Shown: positions 37,229 through 47,017 of the stretch, piece after piece
Layout: each line of letters starts with the position of its first letter
Position numbering within the stretch: the first letter of the stretch is position 1
Source of the DNA: Thalassotalea sp. 273M-4
GTDB taxonomy: Bacteria; Pseudomonadota; Gammaproteobacteria; Enterobacterales; Alteromonadaceae
Assembly: GCF_041410465.1 (NCBI RefSeq)
Contig: NZ_CP166961.1
Span: forward strand, 2,914,001 to 2,978,000
Direction: 5' to 3'
Length of the DNA: 64,000 nt
Made by a program: the position numbers and the translations under genes
Notes under the pieces: model-generated
What the model saw: the letters and a program-made list of their open reading frames with translations, nothing else
What the model was told of the DNA's origin: nothing
Databases searched by the model: none

Positions 37229-38206
37229 ATGAAAAAAAGCAGTACCTTTAAGCCAGCATGGTGGCTTAACAACCCCCATTTGCAAACCATGGCGCCTAAA
37301 CTTATTCGTAACAAGCAACGAATAAAAGTCGACACCGAAACGATTGAGCTACCCGATGGTGATTTTCTCGATCTGGCTTGGACTGCGGATCCCAAGGAGC
37401 ACCCAAACAAACCCATCGTCATGGTTTTGCACGGCTTAGAAGGCTCGATCAATAGCCCTTATGCCAAAGGGATGATGAATGCCATTAGCCAACGCAACTG
37501 GATTGGTGTACTAATGCATTTTCGTGGTTGCAGTGGCCGCCCGAACCGTCAAAGTCATTCATACCATAGTGGCGATACTTGGGACTTACACTACTGTAGT
37601 CATCTCTTGCACCAACGCCACCCAAATCACCCTAAAGGTATATTAGGCTTTTCTTTAGGCGGTAACGTGTTGACCCGATATTTGGCCGAAGAAGCCAATA
37701 ACCCTTTTAACTGCGCTGCGGTTATTTGCGCTCCATTGCATTTACAAAGTTGTAGCCAAAGAATTTCGCGAGGCTTTTCCAAAGTCTATCAAAGGTATTT
37801 GATCAATATGCTTAAATCGAGTGCCTTACAAAAAATAGATCTGCAACTGCTCCCCAATTACAGTAAACAAGAAATTAAAGGCATCTCGACCCTTTATGAA
37901 TTTGATAGCAAAATTACGGCACCCATTAACGGTTTTGACAGTGCCGAAGATTATTATCATAAAGCCAGTGGGATGTATGTGATTGATCAAATTGTCAAAC
38001 CAACCTTGTTCATTCACGCTAAGGACGACCCATTTTTATCCCACCAAGAAATTGAAGACTTACAGATAAACAACCCCAACATTTCATTTGAAATCAGCCA
38101 TGGCGGTGGTCACGTTGGTTTTATTAGCGGTCGAAATCCGTTTAAACCTGAATTTTGGCTTGAGCACAGAGTCCTTGAGTTCTTTGCCGATTATTTAAAT
38201 AAGTAA
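37229..38206 (+). CDS. yheT: YheT family alpha/beta hydrolase
   Basis: YheT is a predicted esterase-like alpha/beta hydrolase with unknown substrate. The 325-residue product begins 'FKPAWWLNNPHLQT', the family hallmark, and has 'HGLEGS' near residue 75. The nucleophile elbow 'GFSLGGN' lies near residue 140, with the acid in 'HAKDDPFL' and the histidine in 'GGGHVGF'. It is followed 4 bp later by yheU, as in E. coli; the usual upstream partner yheS is 21.6 kb away. Confidence 0.94.
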   Translation: MKKSSTFKPAWWLNNPHLQTMAPKLIRNKQRIKVDTETIELPDGDFLDLAWTADPKEHPNKPIVMVLHGLEGSINSPYAKGMMNAISQRNWIGVLMHFRGCSGRPNRQSHSYHSGDTWDLHYCSHLLHQRHPNHPKGILGFSLGGNVLTRYLAEEANNPFNCAAVICAPLHLQSCSQRISRGFSKVYQRYLINMLKSSALQKIDLQLLPNYSKQEIKGISTLYEFDSKITAPINGFDSAEDYYHKASGMYVIDQIVKPTLFIHAKDDPFLSHQEIEDLQINNPNISFEISHGGGHVGFISGRNPFKPEFWLEHRVLEFFADYLNK

Positions 38207-38210
38207 ACAT

Positions 38211-38435
38211 ATGATCATTCCAATTTCCGAAATCAGCCCTCAAGCGCTTGAAAACATCATTGAAAGTTATATTTTAAGAGATGGTACCGATTACGGCGCG
38301 GTTGAAATGTCGTTGGCGGATAAAAAGCAACAACTAAAGCGCCAGCTAGAACAAGGCGCTTTAGTTATTGTCTATTCTGAATTACACGAAACGGTAAATA
38401 TTTTACCCAAAGAGCAATTTGAGCAAAGTTCTTAG
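38211..38435 (+). CDS. yheU: YheU family protein (UPF0270)
   Basis: A small conserved protein of unknown function. The 74-residue product begins MIIPISEISPQALENIIESYILRDGTDYG, characteristic of the family, with 'EMSLADKKQQLKRQLEQG' following. Its stop codon overlaps that of the convergent YceI-family gene. Confidence 0.94.
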   Translation: MIIPISEISPQALENIIESYILRDGTDYGAVEMSLADKKQQLKRQLEQGALVIVYSELHETVNILPKEQFEQSS

Positions 38436-39016
38436 TCTTGGGCTTTAAAGTTTAAAACAAAACTTACTGGTACTACGGGACTGATGCTAGTAAGTTGAGC
38501 TATTTCTTGCAGTTTTATAAGCCCAGCCAGCAAATTAAAATCACCCGCTTGAATCAAAACAGGTTGCCAACTGCTCACTGACACTGAATTTTCAGCCGTT
38601 TTAGTAACCAGTATGCTAGCAACTACCGCTTGTTTTTCACCATGTAAGGACAACTCAGCTTTAACAGAAATTTGGCTACTTTGACCTACCTCTAAGCTGT
38701 TAATAAGCGCCTTGTCTATGCTTAGTTCAACGTCTGCTTTTGGATATTGTTGCGTTTCAAACAACCATTGCTTCATTCGCTCATCTCTAATCGGGATTGC
38801 GGTATTGACACTGGCCAGATCAATTTCTAAACGCGCTTTGCCTTGCTCTGAAATATAACCACTAAGACGATTAAATTGATGCACTTCCATAACCGTGTGC
38901 TTTTTAGTGGAAATAAAGCTCAAATTGGAACTGGTATTGTCTAACTGCCATTTTGCCATAGCGGGCAATTGCCAAACTAAGGCGACAATACATATCAAGG
39001 TTTTAAATTTAGCCAT
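38432..39016 (-). CDS. YceI family periplasmic protein
   Basis: YceI proteins are lipocalin-like barrels that bind isoprenoid or amphiphilic molecules. The 194-residue product has a signal peptide (cleavage after 'LPAMA', residue 21), then 'WQLDNTSSNLSFISTKKH' and the charged central strands. 'MKQWLFETQQYPKADVEL' corresponds to the usual 'FdxxxyPxatF' of the family. Ligand unknown. It lies 12 bp downstream of cysQ and may be read with it. Confidence 0.85.
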   Translation of the reverse strand: MAKFKTLICIVALVWQLPAMAKWQLDNTSSNLSFISTKKHTVMEVHQFNRLSGYISEQGKARLEIDLASVNTAIPIRDERMKQWLFETQQYPKADVELSIDKALINSLEVGQSSQISVKAELSLHGEKQAVVASILVTKTAENSVSVSSWQPVLIQAGDFNLLAGLIKLQEIAQLTSISPVVPVSFVLNFKAQD

Positions 39017-39028
39017 GTTAAGTCCTAT

Positions 39029-39856
39029 TTAATAGTCTCTTGCACACTTGTGTTTAATGATCACATCCTGCCAATCAATGGCGGGGTTGCCCAAACTGAT
39101 AAAGTCAGGATTCATTAAACTCTCACGTTGGTTGTATGTTAGCGGTAGCAGTTCACTGTCTAAAATGGTGCCACCAGCTTCTTCTAAAATACATTGGCTA
39201 GCCCCCGTATCCCACTCGCCTGTCGGACCAATGCGCAAGTAGCAGTCTGTGGTACCCTCGGCAATTTGACAATTTTTTAATGAGCAACTTCCAAGAGGGA
39301 TATGCTGATACTGGTAGCGTTCATTTAAAAAGTTGGCAATGGTCGAGAGTTTTTGACGTCGGCTTACACCAACATTTAGAGTGCGCTTGCCATCATATGG
39401 CGCCACCTTAATTTGTTTCGTGCCCTGATTGTCTTGTTTAAATGCGCCCCCCTTTTTACAGCCATAATAGGTGACTTCGTGTGCGGGTGCATGAATAACG
39501 CCAATAACAGGCCAGCCATTTTGCACAAGGGCAATATTAACGGCAAAATCCCCACTTTGAGCAATAAACTCGCCCGTACCATCAATAGGGTCGAGTAACC
39601 AATACATCGGCCATTGAGCGCGCTCGGCCAAAGCAATGTTGTCACTCTCTTCTGAAATAATGGGGATCTCTGGGGTCGCTTGGCGCAAGTGTTCTACCAA
39701 CACTTGATTTGCCGCTAAATCGGCTTCGGTGACAGGGGTGTCATCATCTTTGGTAAATTTTTTTAATTGATCATGATGGTAAAAGCTCATGATCTCTTTT
39801 CCTGCTTCTTTAGCTGCCGTTAACGCAGTTTCTAGCAGTTTATGTAAATCAGCCAT
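39029..39856 (-). CDS. cysQ: 3'(2'),5'-bisphosphate nucleotidase CysQ
   Basis: CysQ hydrolyses 3'-phosphoadenosine 5'-phosphate, a by-product of sulfate assimilation. The 275-residue product has the lithium-sensitive phosphatase metal sites 'EESD' near residue 67, 'LDPIDGTGEF' near 88 and 'WDTGASQCILEEAGG' near 215. Its start overlaps the end of nudE by 8 bp, a coupling seen in related bacteria. Confidence 0.95.
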   Translation of the reverse strand: MADLHKLLETALTAAKEAGKEIMSFYHHDQLKKFTKDDDTPVTEADLAANQVLVEHLRQATPEIPIISEESDNIALAERAQWPMYWLLDPIDGTGEFIAQSGDFAVNIALVQNGWPVIGVIHAPAHEVTYYGCKKGGAFKQDNQGTKQIKVAPYDGKRTLNVGVSRRQKLSTIANFLNERYQYQHIPLGSCSLKNCQIAEGTTDCYLRIGPTGEWDTGASQCILEEAGGTILDSELLPLTYNQRESLMNPDFISLGNPAIDWQDVIIKHKCARDY

Positions 39857-40415
39857 ATCGTTCTTCTAAATACTCTCTTGCCAACATTAAGGCAGTAATA
39901 CTTCGTGCTTCGGTAAAGTCAGGTTGTGCTAACAATTGTTGATATTCAGATAATTTCCACGGGACAACTTGAAGAGGTTCAGGCTCATCACCAATAAGCT
40001 TACTCGGAATTAAGTCCGTAGCAATAAATAAATCCATGCGGGCGTTAAAAAACGCTGGGGCCAAACAAACTTGCTTTAAAAATGTGATGTTATTAGAAGC
40101 CATATGAATCTCTTCTTGTAGCTCTCTATTTGCGGCCTGTTCAGCATTCTCGCCCGGGTCGATTAACCCTTTGGGAAAGCCAAGTTGATATGAGTGGGTA
40201 CCGGCAGAATATTCACGAATCAACAACATGGTGTCATCATCTAGCATAGGCACTATTAACACGGCTCCGCGCCCACCGCTGCGCACTTTCTCGTATGTTC
40301 GTTGCTCTCCATTGCTAAATTTTAACTGTACTTCGTCAATGGCAATCAACCGTGTTTTGGCAACTTCTTTGGTATCGAGCACCTTGGGTAAGGTCTGTTT
40401 AGAGTCTTTGTCCAT
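39849..40415 (-). CDS. nudE: ADP compounds hydrolase NudE (Nudix family)
   Basis: NudE cleaves ADP-ribose, NADH and Ap3A. The 188-residue product has the Nudix box GX5EX7REUXEEX(G)U around residues 87-109, with 'RELQEE' intact. The glycine before the last hydrophobic position is histidine here ('EEIHM'). 'GFPKGLIDPGE' matches E. coli NudE. It is upstream of cysQ and divergent from yrfG, its usual neighbour. Confidence 0.93.
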   Translation of the reverse strand: MDKDSKQTLPKVLDTKEVAKTRLIAIDEVQLKFSNGEQRTYEKVRSGGRGAVLIVPMLDDDTMLLIREYSAGTHSYQLGFPKGLIDPGENAEQAANRELQEEIHMASNNITFLKQVCLAPAFFNARMDLFIATDLIPSKLIGDEPEPLQVVPWKLSEYQQLLAQPDFTEARSITALMLAREYLEERYG

Positions 40416-40606
40416 GCTAATTGGTCAACCTGTTTTGTCAGGGTTGGAAAATTTAAATAATCACACCGAGATTAAGCCGACTTCCCAAGCCTGATTTCAG
40501 CTCGAAATTGATAATCCATTTTCATCTGCTCAACATACAAGTATGATTCTCAACATACAGTGTATTAATATACTTAATTCATTCAATGTTTAACAGGACT
40601 ATATCT

Positions 40607-41281
40607 ATGTTTGATTGGGCAAAAATTCATACCGTATTACTGGATATGGATGGCACCATTTTAGATTTACATTTTGACAATCATTTTTGGTTGCACCATT
40701 TGCCTCTAAGTTATGCCAAACAAAAAGGCGTCAGCGAAACATCGGCCAAGCAATATTTAACCTCCTGCTATCAAGATGTTGAAGGCACCATTTCTTGGTA
40801 TTGCTTAGATTATTGGGCAGAAAAAACCCAACTGCCGATCAATCAATTAAAAAGAGAAATTCAACATCTTATTCAACTACGTGATGATGCTCACGACTTT
40901 TTAACCGCGTTAAGGGATTCGGGACGTCAGGTTATATTAGTGACCAATGCTCACCCTGATTCACTGGCCTTAAAAATTGAACGTACTCAATTAGACAAAT
41001 ATTTTGACCAACTGATTTCCTGCCATCAATTTGGCACTACCAAAGAGTCCCAGTTACTTTGGCAACGCCTACAAGCCCATGTCGGCTTTGATAATGCCAC
41101 CACGCTCTTTGTCGATGACAGTTTGGCGGTGCTTAATTCGGCGAAAAAATATGGCATTGAACACATATTGGCAGTGGCCAACCCTGACAGTAAACGCGAA
41201 CATAATGCAATTTCAGGTTTTCCAACCATCACCGACTACCGAACACTCATCGACGATATTTTAGCTAGCCCTATAAACTAA
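40607..41281 (+). CDS. yrfG: HAD-family GMP/IMP nucleotidase YrfG
   Basis: YrfG dephosphorylates purine nucleoside monophosphates. The 224-residue product carries HAD motif I 'LLDMDGTILDL', motif II 'VTNAH', a motif III lysine in 'GTTKESQ', and motif IV 'VDDS'. The ATG at 40607 is chosen because an AGGA lies upstream and the product aligns with E. coli YrfG; seven codons further upstream another ATG exists. Confidence 0.92.
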   Translation: MFDWAKIHTVLLDMDGTILDLHFDNHFWLHHLPLSYAKQKGVSETSAKQYLTSCYQDVEGTISWYCLDYWAEKTQLPINQLKREIQHLIQLRDDAHDFLTALRDSGRQVILVTNAHPDSLALKIERTQLDKYFDQLISCHQFGTTKESQLLWQRLQAHVGFDNATTLFVDDSLAVLNSAKKYGIEHILAVANPDSKREHNAISGFPTITDYRTLIDDILASPIN

Positions 41282-41400
41282 AAACCCGCAACACATTGGT
41301 CACGGGCTTTGGCAATATTTAGCTATGTCTATATTTGACTATGTCGTCGCGCGAATAAGCGCGCGATCATATCGTTAAGGTCTATATGGCACCACGCTGT

Positions 41401-42861
41401 TTAGCCTTTATCAGGAATATTGGCTAACACTTTGGTTAACAGCTTCCAGTATTCTCCAACACTGGCAATCTCCACTTTCTCATCTGGAGAATGTGGAAAC
41501 TTAATGGTTGGGCCTATAGAAACCATGTCTAAATCTGGATATTCGGTTTTAAATAGCCCACATTCTAAGCCCGCATGAATCACCATGATTTCTGGAGATT
41601 TACCAAATAACTGTTTATAAGTATCACTTACGATATTCATAACCGCCGAGTCTGTACTGGGTTTCCAGCCTGGGTATGCGCCCGAAAACTCCACCTTGGC
41701 ACCGGCCAGTGAAAACACCGATTGAATCATCTCTTGAGCTTCTAAGCGGCCATCATCATGTAAACTTCTAATTAGGCATAAGGCAACAAACTTAGGCCCT
41801 TTCGTGCGCATAACCCCTAAATTAGATGATGTTTCTACCACCCCTTGAATGTCATCGCTCATTCGTAACACGCCATTAGGGCAACCATTTAGTGCCGATA
41901 AAATGCGTTTTTGACACGCAGGGCTCCACATCTGCTCAAACGTTTCAGGTTGCAGCAACATCATATCAAGGTCAGGTTCAACGACGGCTAAATTGCTCTT
42001 TAGGGTGTTAATATATTGCTTTAATGCTTGTTTAAAAGCTTCAACTTTAGTCTTAGCAATCACCAAGCTGGCATTGGCTTCACGAGGGATTGCATTGCGT
42101 AAACTACCGCCATTAAGCTCGGTTAACCCAATACCAAATGTCTCACTCATTTGCAGTAAAAAGCGTACCAGTAATTTATTTGCATTGGCACGACCGGTGT
42201 GAATATCTACTCCTGAGTGACCACCTTTTAAACCTGAAATAGACAAATTAAAAGATTCATAATCGCTTGGAACGGAAACCATTTCTAAGCTAAACGTTGA
42301 ACTGGCATCCACACCACCAGCACAGCCCATATAAACTTCGCCTTCTTGCTCTGAGTCGGTATTAATTAAAATCTCACCGTCTAACCAACCCGATTTCAAA
42401 CCAAAAGCACCACTCATCCCCGCTTCTTCATCAATGGTAATGAGTACTTCTAATGGGCCATGGGGAATATCATTACTGGCCAGTACGGCTAATGCTGAAC
42501 ATAAACCAATGCCGTTGTCAGCACCTAAGGTTGTACCATCTGCGGTTACCCAATCGCCATCGATGTAAGGACGAATAGGATCGGTTAAAAAGTCATGTTG
42601 GGTATCAGAGTTCTTTTGCGGCACCATATCCATATGGGCTTGCAAAATAACCCCTTTTTTATTTTCCATCCCGGCCGTTGCTGGTTTTTTAATAAATAAA
42701 TTACCGACCTCATCTTCTTTCACACTTAGACCTTGTTGTTTCGCCCAATCTTGGATCCAAAGTGAAATTTGTTGTTCATGTTTTGAAGGGTGTGGGATCG
42801 CACAAATATTGGCAAATAATTGCCATAACGGTTGTGGGGATAATTGATTTAATTCGCTCAT
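41401..42861 (-). CDS. pepD: aminoacyl-histidine dipeptidase (peptidase D)
   Basis: PepD is a cytosolic zinc dipeptidase of family M20 acting on Xaa-His and other dipeptides. The 486-residue product has the metal-ligand stretches 'QAHMDMVPQ' near residue 77, 'LGADNGIG' near 117 and 'TIDEEAGM' near 146. An inserted lid domain (about 190-390) and 'HAGLECG' near 440 follow. Full length for the family. Confidence 0.96.
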   Translation of the reverse strand: MSELNQLSPQPLWQLFANICAIPHPSKHEQQISLWIQDWAKQQGLSVKEDEVGNLFIKKPATAGMENKKGVILQAHMDMVPQKNSDTQHDFLTDPIRPYIDGDWVTADGTTLGADNGIGLCSALAVLASNDIPHGPLEVLITIDEEAGMSGAFGLKSGWLDGEILINTDSEQEGEVYMGCAGGVDASSTFSLEMVSVPSDYESFNLSISGLKGGHSGVDIHTGRANANKLLVRFLLQMSETFGIGLTELNGGSLRNAIPREANASLVIAKTKVEAFKQALKQYINTLKSNLAVVEPDLDMMLLQPETFEQMWSPACQKRILSALNGCPNGVLRMSDDIQGVVETSSNLGVMRTKGPKFVALCLIRSLHDDGRLEAQEMIQSVFSLAGAKVEFSGAYPGWKPSTDSAVMNIVSDTYKQLFGKSPEIMVIHAGLECGLFKTEYPDLDMVSIGPTIKFPHSPDEKVEIASVGEYWKLLTKVLANIPDKG

Positions 42862-42918
42862 AGCTGTCTTAACACTCGCTTGACCTGTAAAAGAGGTGGA
42901 AATTAATTAAACAAAAGA

Positions 42919-42941
42919 TGGGGTCGTTAGCTCCGACCCCA
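42919..42941 (-). terminator. probable terminator after slmA
   Basis: A perfect 8-bp stem TGGGGTCG/CGACCCCA with a 7-nt loop is followed on the minus strand by TCTTTTGTTT. It lies 45 bp after the slmA stop codon. Confidence 0.55.
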
Positions 42942-42986
42942 AGAAATTGGGATAGAGAAAGCAATCAACTGCTAGGTTGATTTACC

Positions 42987-43571
42987 TTAACAACCGGCCA
43001 TTAAAAAGGGCCATTGTTCGGCGAAATTCTCACTTGGTTTTTTATCAAAACCCGAACGCACATATTGGCTGATTTTTCCTTCACAATACGACAAAATGAT
43101 ATTCGCTAACGCCACTTCACTTATTGGAAAGCCTTTACCTTCTCGCAATTTTCGTTCGCGTAAAATTTGTTTGAATTGGGTTTCTATTTTTTCAAATAAC
43201 TGGTGAACTCGAAGTCTTAAACGTTCATTTTCACCCATCAAGGCATCACCTGATAAAATACGACACATACCCGGGTTACGCTCAGCAAATACCAAAATAA
43301 CATGGCAAATGTGGTAAATACGGGTCAAGGTTTCTTTTTGGTCGTTTAAAATTAAATTAACTCGGGTAAACAATGACTCTTCGATGTATTCAATAAGTCC
43401 TTCAAACATGCGTGCCTTTGAAGGAAAGTGTCGATACAAAGCGGCCTCTGAAAATCCTACTTCAGCAGCAAGTTTTGCCGTAGTGATACGCTGACCCGGA
43501 CTGGTTTCAAGCATGTGAGCAAGGCACTCAAGGATTTGTTGTCTACGATTAGGTTTCTGATTCTCTGACAT
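42987..43571 (-). CDS. slmA: nucleoid occlusion factor SlmA
   Basis: SlmA is a TetR-fold DNA-binding protein that blocks FtsZ assembly over the chromosome. The 194-residue product starts with '[14 protein letters not shown]', has the HTH '[24 protein letters not shown]' region (residues 28-51) and the SlmA-specific '[21 protein letters not shown]'. In E. coli dut stands between coaBC and slmA; here only 170 bp separate them and dut is absent. Confidence 0.96.
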   Translation of the reverse strand: MSENQKPNRRQQILECLAHMLETSPGQRITTAKLAAEVGFSEAALYRHFPSKARMFEGLIEYIEESLFTRVNLILNDQKETLTRIYHICHVILVFAERNPGMCRILSGDALMGENERLRLRVHQLFEKIETQFKQILRERKLREGKGFPISEVALANIILSYCEGKISQYVRSGFDKKPSENFAEQWPFLMAGC

Positions 43572-43741
43572 ATTATTTTTCTTAGACTTTAAGCTATTTA
43601 TTTTTCGTTATTGAAGACGTTCATTTTTATACGTTAGCGTACAGCAAGGATCAAGACCGAGCTGTAACAAAACGCATCATGGTGATTTAAAGCTTTCTAA
43701 AGTTAAAGCTTTTTTTTGCATTAACATTGCCATTGATAACA

Positions 43742-44962
43742 TCAATGCTTTGGTTTTGACGATTGTCGGCGCTGGTCGATTTTTTGCACCAATTGTTTGG
43801 CCAACAAGCTTTTACTGGTCAGTGGCAATTCAATCTCACCTTCATCCCAATACAAATGTAAGGCATTGTTATCACTGTTAAAGCCTTGCTTGTCACTGGC
43901 CACATTATTAGCACAAATCATATCAAGGTTCTTGCGCGCTAATTTCAACTTGGCGTATTGCTCAACCTGTTGAGTTTCGGCGGCAAAACCGACGGTAAAA
44001 GGTTTGCTTTTCAAAGCGGCAACATCGGCCACAATATCTGGGTTTTTAACCAATTCAATGGTCATCTTATCGGCTGACTTTTTAATCTTTTGAGATTGTA
44101 TTTCAGCGACTCGATAATCCGCAACCGCCGCACAGGCAATAAAGACATCGGCATCCTTAGCTAACTGCAACGCTTGTTGATGCATTTCATTCGCACTATT
44201 GACCTGAATGCAATGACAATGCTCTGGTACCGCAATATTTACTGGACCACTAATTATCGTCACGTTAGCGCCTGCTTGTTGAGCAGCTTGCGCAATGGCA
44301 TAGCCCATTTTTCCAGAGCTATGGTTGGAAATGTACCTAACTGGGTCAATGGCTTCACGGGTTGGACCTGCGGTGATCACCCAGTGTTGACCTGCTAGCT
44401 CAAGGTGTTGTGCATGTTCTTGCATCAAACCAAGGATCAAACTTGCCAATTCATCTGGCTCTAGCATTCTGCCATAGCCGATATCACCACATGCTTGTTC
44501 ACCACTGCCTGGGCCCATAACAACAACCCCACGCGCTTGTAATATCGCCAAGTTGTCTTGCGTTGCTTTGGCATGCCACATTTGTTGATTCATCGCAGGT
44601 GCAATGGCTAAAGGCGCATCGCTCGCTAACACGATGGTGGCTAATAAGTCATCCGCCAAACCATGCGCAAGTCTGGCTAAGGTGTTGGCACTGGCCGGTG
44701 CAATGATAATAAGATCAGCCCATTTAGCCAGCTCAATATGGCCCATTGCAGCTTCAGCGGCAGGGTCTAACAAACTGTCACTAACGGGATAGCCACTAAC
44801 CGCTTGCAAGGTCAATGGCGTAATAAAGGCTTTAGCCCCCGAGGTCATTACCACTCTAACGTTGGCGCCCTGCTCTTTTAGGCGACGAACCAATTGCGGA
44901 CTTTTATAGGCCGCAATACCTCCGGTCACACCCAATACGATATTTTTATTCTGTAAAAACAT
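43742..44962 (-). CDS. coaBC: bifunctional phosphopantothenoylcysteine decarboxylase / phosphopantothenate--cysteine ligase
   Basis: CoaBC performs two consecutive steps of coenzyme A synthesis. The product, about 406 residues, has the N-terminal FMN-dependent decarboxylase (1-190, '[18 protein letters not shown]', 'APAMNQQMW', active-site '[13 protein letters not shown]'). The C-terminal ligase (190-400, '[25 protein letters not shown]', 'AAVADYR') follows. Start codons GTG, ATG, ATG stand in a row at 44968, 44965 and 44962; the last has the best spacing from AGG. Confidence 0.96.
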   Translation of the reverse strand: MFLQNKNIVLGVTGGIAAYKSPQLVRRLKEQGANVRVVMTSGAKAFITPLTLQAVSGYPVSDSLLDPAAEAAMGHIELAKWADLIIIAPASANTLARLAHGLADDLLATIVLASDAPLAIAPAMNQQMWHAKATQDNLAILQARGVVVMGPGSGEQACGDIGYGRMLEPDELASLILGLMQEHAQHLELAGQHWVITAGPTREAIDPVRYISNHSSGKMGYAIAQAAQQAGANVTIISGPVNIAVPEHCHCIQVNSANEMHQQALQLAKDADVFIACAAVADYRVAEIQSQKIKKSADKMTIELVKNPDIVADVAALKSKPFTVGFAAETQQVEQYAKLKLARKNLDMICANNVASDKQGFNSDNNALHLYWDEGEIELPLTSKSLLAKQLVQKIDQRRQSSKPKH

Positions 44963-45153
44963 CATCACCTGCTAAAATAAAATCGATGTGAATAAGGATA
45001 TGTACTCACACCCGAAAAAATAGTGCCGATACAATAACATGTTTTTTATACTAGATTAAATAGCGACATACGAATTAGTAAGTATTCACATTAAGACCAA
45101 AACATTCGATTATGGTTTGGAAACTTCGGCACATCAACCGCAAGGATGCGACT

Positions 45154-45825
45154 ATGTTAAAAGATTGGCCTGTGGCTGAACGCCCCCGTGAAAAATTACT
45201 TTCCTTAGGAAGTCAAAACTTAAGCGATGCCGAGCTTCTGGCAATATGCTTACATACTGGTGTTAAAGGGATTAGTGTGGTGTCCCTTGCCCGCCAAGTG
45301 TTAACGTCATTTGGGGGCTTACATAATTTGTGCATTAGTGACTGTGAACAATTTTGTCAGCATCATGGCCTAGGCAAGGCACAGTACGCCAAACTGCAAG
45401 CTAGTTTAGAGCTTTCTCGGCGCTATCTAGCCGCTCAATTGCCTATCGGAATGCCATTAACCAGCTCGGCCAATACCAAGCATTATTTGACCTCACAACT
45501 GAAACACGAACCGCATGAAGTGTTCGCCATGTTGTTGTTGGATAATCAGCACCAAATCATTGCTTTTCAGAAACTATTTTTTGGTACCATTGATGCCGCT
45601 ACGGTATACCCAAGGGTTGTGGTCGAGTCGGTGCTAAAGCACAAAGCCGCCGCCGTGATTTTTTCGCATAACCACCCCAGTGGCATCGCAGAACCCAGTA
45701 TCGCCGATAAACAGATCACCCAACGATTAATTAAGGCCCTAGCACTGATTGATGTACGCGTTCTTGATCATATTATTGTCGCGGGTCACTTAACCTGCAG
45801 CTTTGCCGAGCGAGGTGAATTGTAA
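45154..45825 (+). CDS. radC: RadC family JAB-domain protein
   Basis: RadC-like proteins have a helix-hairpin-helix and a metal-dependent JAMM/MPN fold of uncertain function. The 223-residue product has 'LKDWPVAERPREKLL' at its start and the JAMM signature 'SHNHPSG' followed by an aspartate in 'SIADKQIT'. The ATG at 45154 has AAGGA upstream; an earlier in-frame ATG at 45112 gives an unusual extension. Divergent from coaBC and upstream of rpmB, as in E. coli. Confidence 0.93.
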   Translation: MLKDWPVAERPREKLLSLGSQNLSDAELLAICLHTGVKGISVVSLARQVLTSFGGLHNLCISDCEQFCQHHGLGKAQYAKLQASLELSRRYLAAQLPIGMPLTSSANTKHYLTSQLKHEPHEVFAMLLLDNQHQIIAFQKLFFGTIDAATVYPRVVVESVLKHKAAAVIFSHNHPSGIAEPSIADKQITQRLIKALALIDVRVLDHIIVAGHLTCSFAERGEL

Positions 45826-45898
45826 TCTTTGTTAAACCTTCTTTTACTCGGTTACTTTAATGATAAGACTCGTCAAATCAACGTGTACGTTTGAGGTC

Positions 45899-46798
45899 TT
45901 ACAACCGCTCTGTTGCAAAGGTATTGCACTGATTAAAGTCACCCGTTTCAAAGCCTTTACGAAACCAACGTACCCTTTGCTCAGAAGTTCCATGGGTAAA
46001 ACTGTCTGGGGTTACCCGCCCCCGCGCTTGTTTTTGCAGCCTGTCATCACCAATCGCTGCCGCAGCAGTAAGCGCTTCATCTAAGTCTCCCGGTTCTAAC
46101 ATGTTTCTTTGATTATCAGCATGATAACCCCAGACGCCGGCATAACAATCCGCTTGCAGTTCAAGTCGCACCGACAGTTGATTGGCTTCTGCTTCACCAA
46201 CGCCTTGTTGCGCACTGCGTACTTTTTGGGTTGTTCCCATCACTTTTTGTAAATGATGCCCAACCTCATGGGCAATAACATAGGCTTGGGCAAAATCACC
46301 TGGGGCGCCATGACGATTTTTTAAGTCTTGATAAAATGATAAATCAATATATACCTTTTCATCGGCCGGACAGTAAAATGGCCCAATAGCCGCGCCGGCC
46401 ATACCACAAGCAGATTGCACGGATTGAGTGAACAGCACCAGTACCGGTTCACGATAACTAAGCTGTTGCTGTGATAACAACCGATTCCAGGTATCTTCGG
46501 TATCCGCTAAAATAACCGCAACAAATTCGCCTAATTGTTGCTGCTCTGCGGTTAAAGGCGCATTGGCACTGGCTTGTTGGTCAGAACTTAAACCAGGCGC
46601 TAGATTAAGGTTAAAACCCAACATATGGGCGGCAACATAACCGATGACCCCAACAATTAAAACAAACCGACCAACCTTTGTTTTTATTAGCATAGGAACA
46701 AATCGAACAACCCCAGCGAGAAGCCCCCCAGATGCCGCAACCCTTTGACCACGACGATCATCAACATTTGAACTTTTTCGTTTACCTTGCCAACGCAT
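45899..46798 (-). CDS. ypfJ: YpfJ-type neutral zinc metallopeptidase
   Basis: A predicted membrane-anchored zinc peptidase of unknown substrate. The 299-residue product starts 'MRWQGKRKSSNVDDRRG', typical of the family. It has one membrane segment (about residues 43-62), the zinc motif 'AHEVGHHLQ' near 180 and 'QADCYAGVW' near 215, which supplies the further ligand region. It is convergent with radC and divergent from rpmB. Confidence 0.92.
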   Translation of the reverse strand: MRWQGKRKSSNVDDRRGQRVAASGGLLAGVVRFVPMLIKTKVGRFVLIVGVIGYVAAHMLGFNLNLAPGLSSDQQASANAPLTAEQQQLGEFVAVILADTEDTWNRLLSQQQLSYREPVLVLFTQSVQSACGMAGAAIGPFYCPADEKVYIDLSFYQDLKNRHGAPGDFAQAYVIAHEVGHHLQKVMGTTQKVRSAQQGVGEAEANQLSVRLELQADCYAGVWGYHADNQRNMLEPGDLDEALTAAAAIGDDRLQKQARGRVTPDSFTHGTSEQRVRWFRKGFETGDFNQCNTFATERL

Positions 46799-46982
46799 AG
46801 TCCACCTCCGAACATATCTCGCTTAAAATTTAGCAGTGAACTGGCTCGAATCCCAATTTAAACTAAGGTTGTGGCTAGAATATCGCTATCAACAGTCCAT
46901 TATGGCGACGACCGATAAAGACTTACACAGGCAAACTGACCGCTTTTTTGCTATGTTTTTCACAACAATGCCATAATTTATG

Positions 46983-47011
46983 TTGGGTTTTTCAGCAAAT
47001 AACCGTATAAT
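46983..47011 (+). promoter_or_regulatory. stringent-type promoter of rpmB-rpmG
   Basis: TTGGGT (46983-46988), a 17-bp spacer and perfect TATAAT (47006-47011) are followed by a CGCCGC discriminator. The predicted start near 47018 leaves a leader of about 210 nt before rpmB. Confidence 0.7.
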
Positions 47012-47017
47012 CGCCGC

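Noticed and set aside
41347..41366. GC-rich hairpin TCGCGCG/CGCGCGA between yrfG and pepD
   Set aside because: No T run follows on either strand and no second copy was seen; could be chance or part of a weak terminator.
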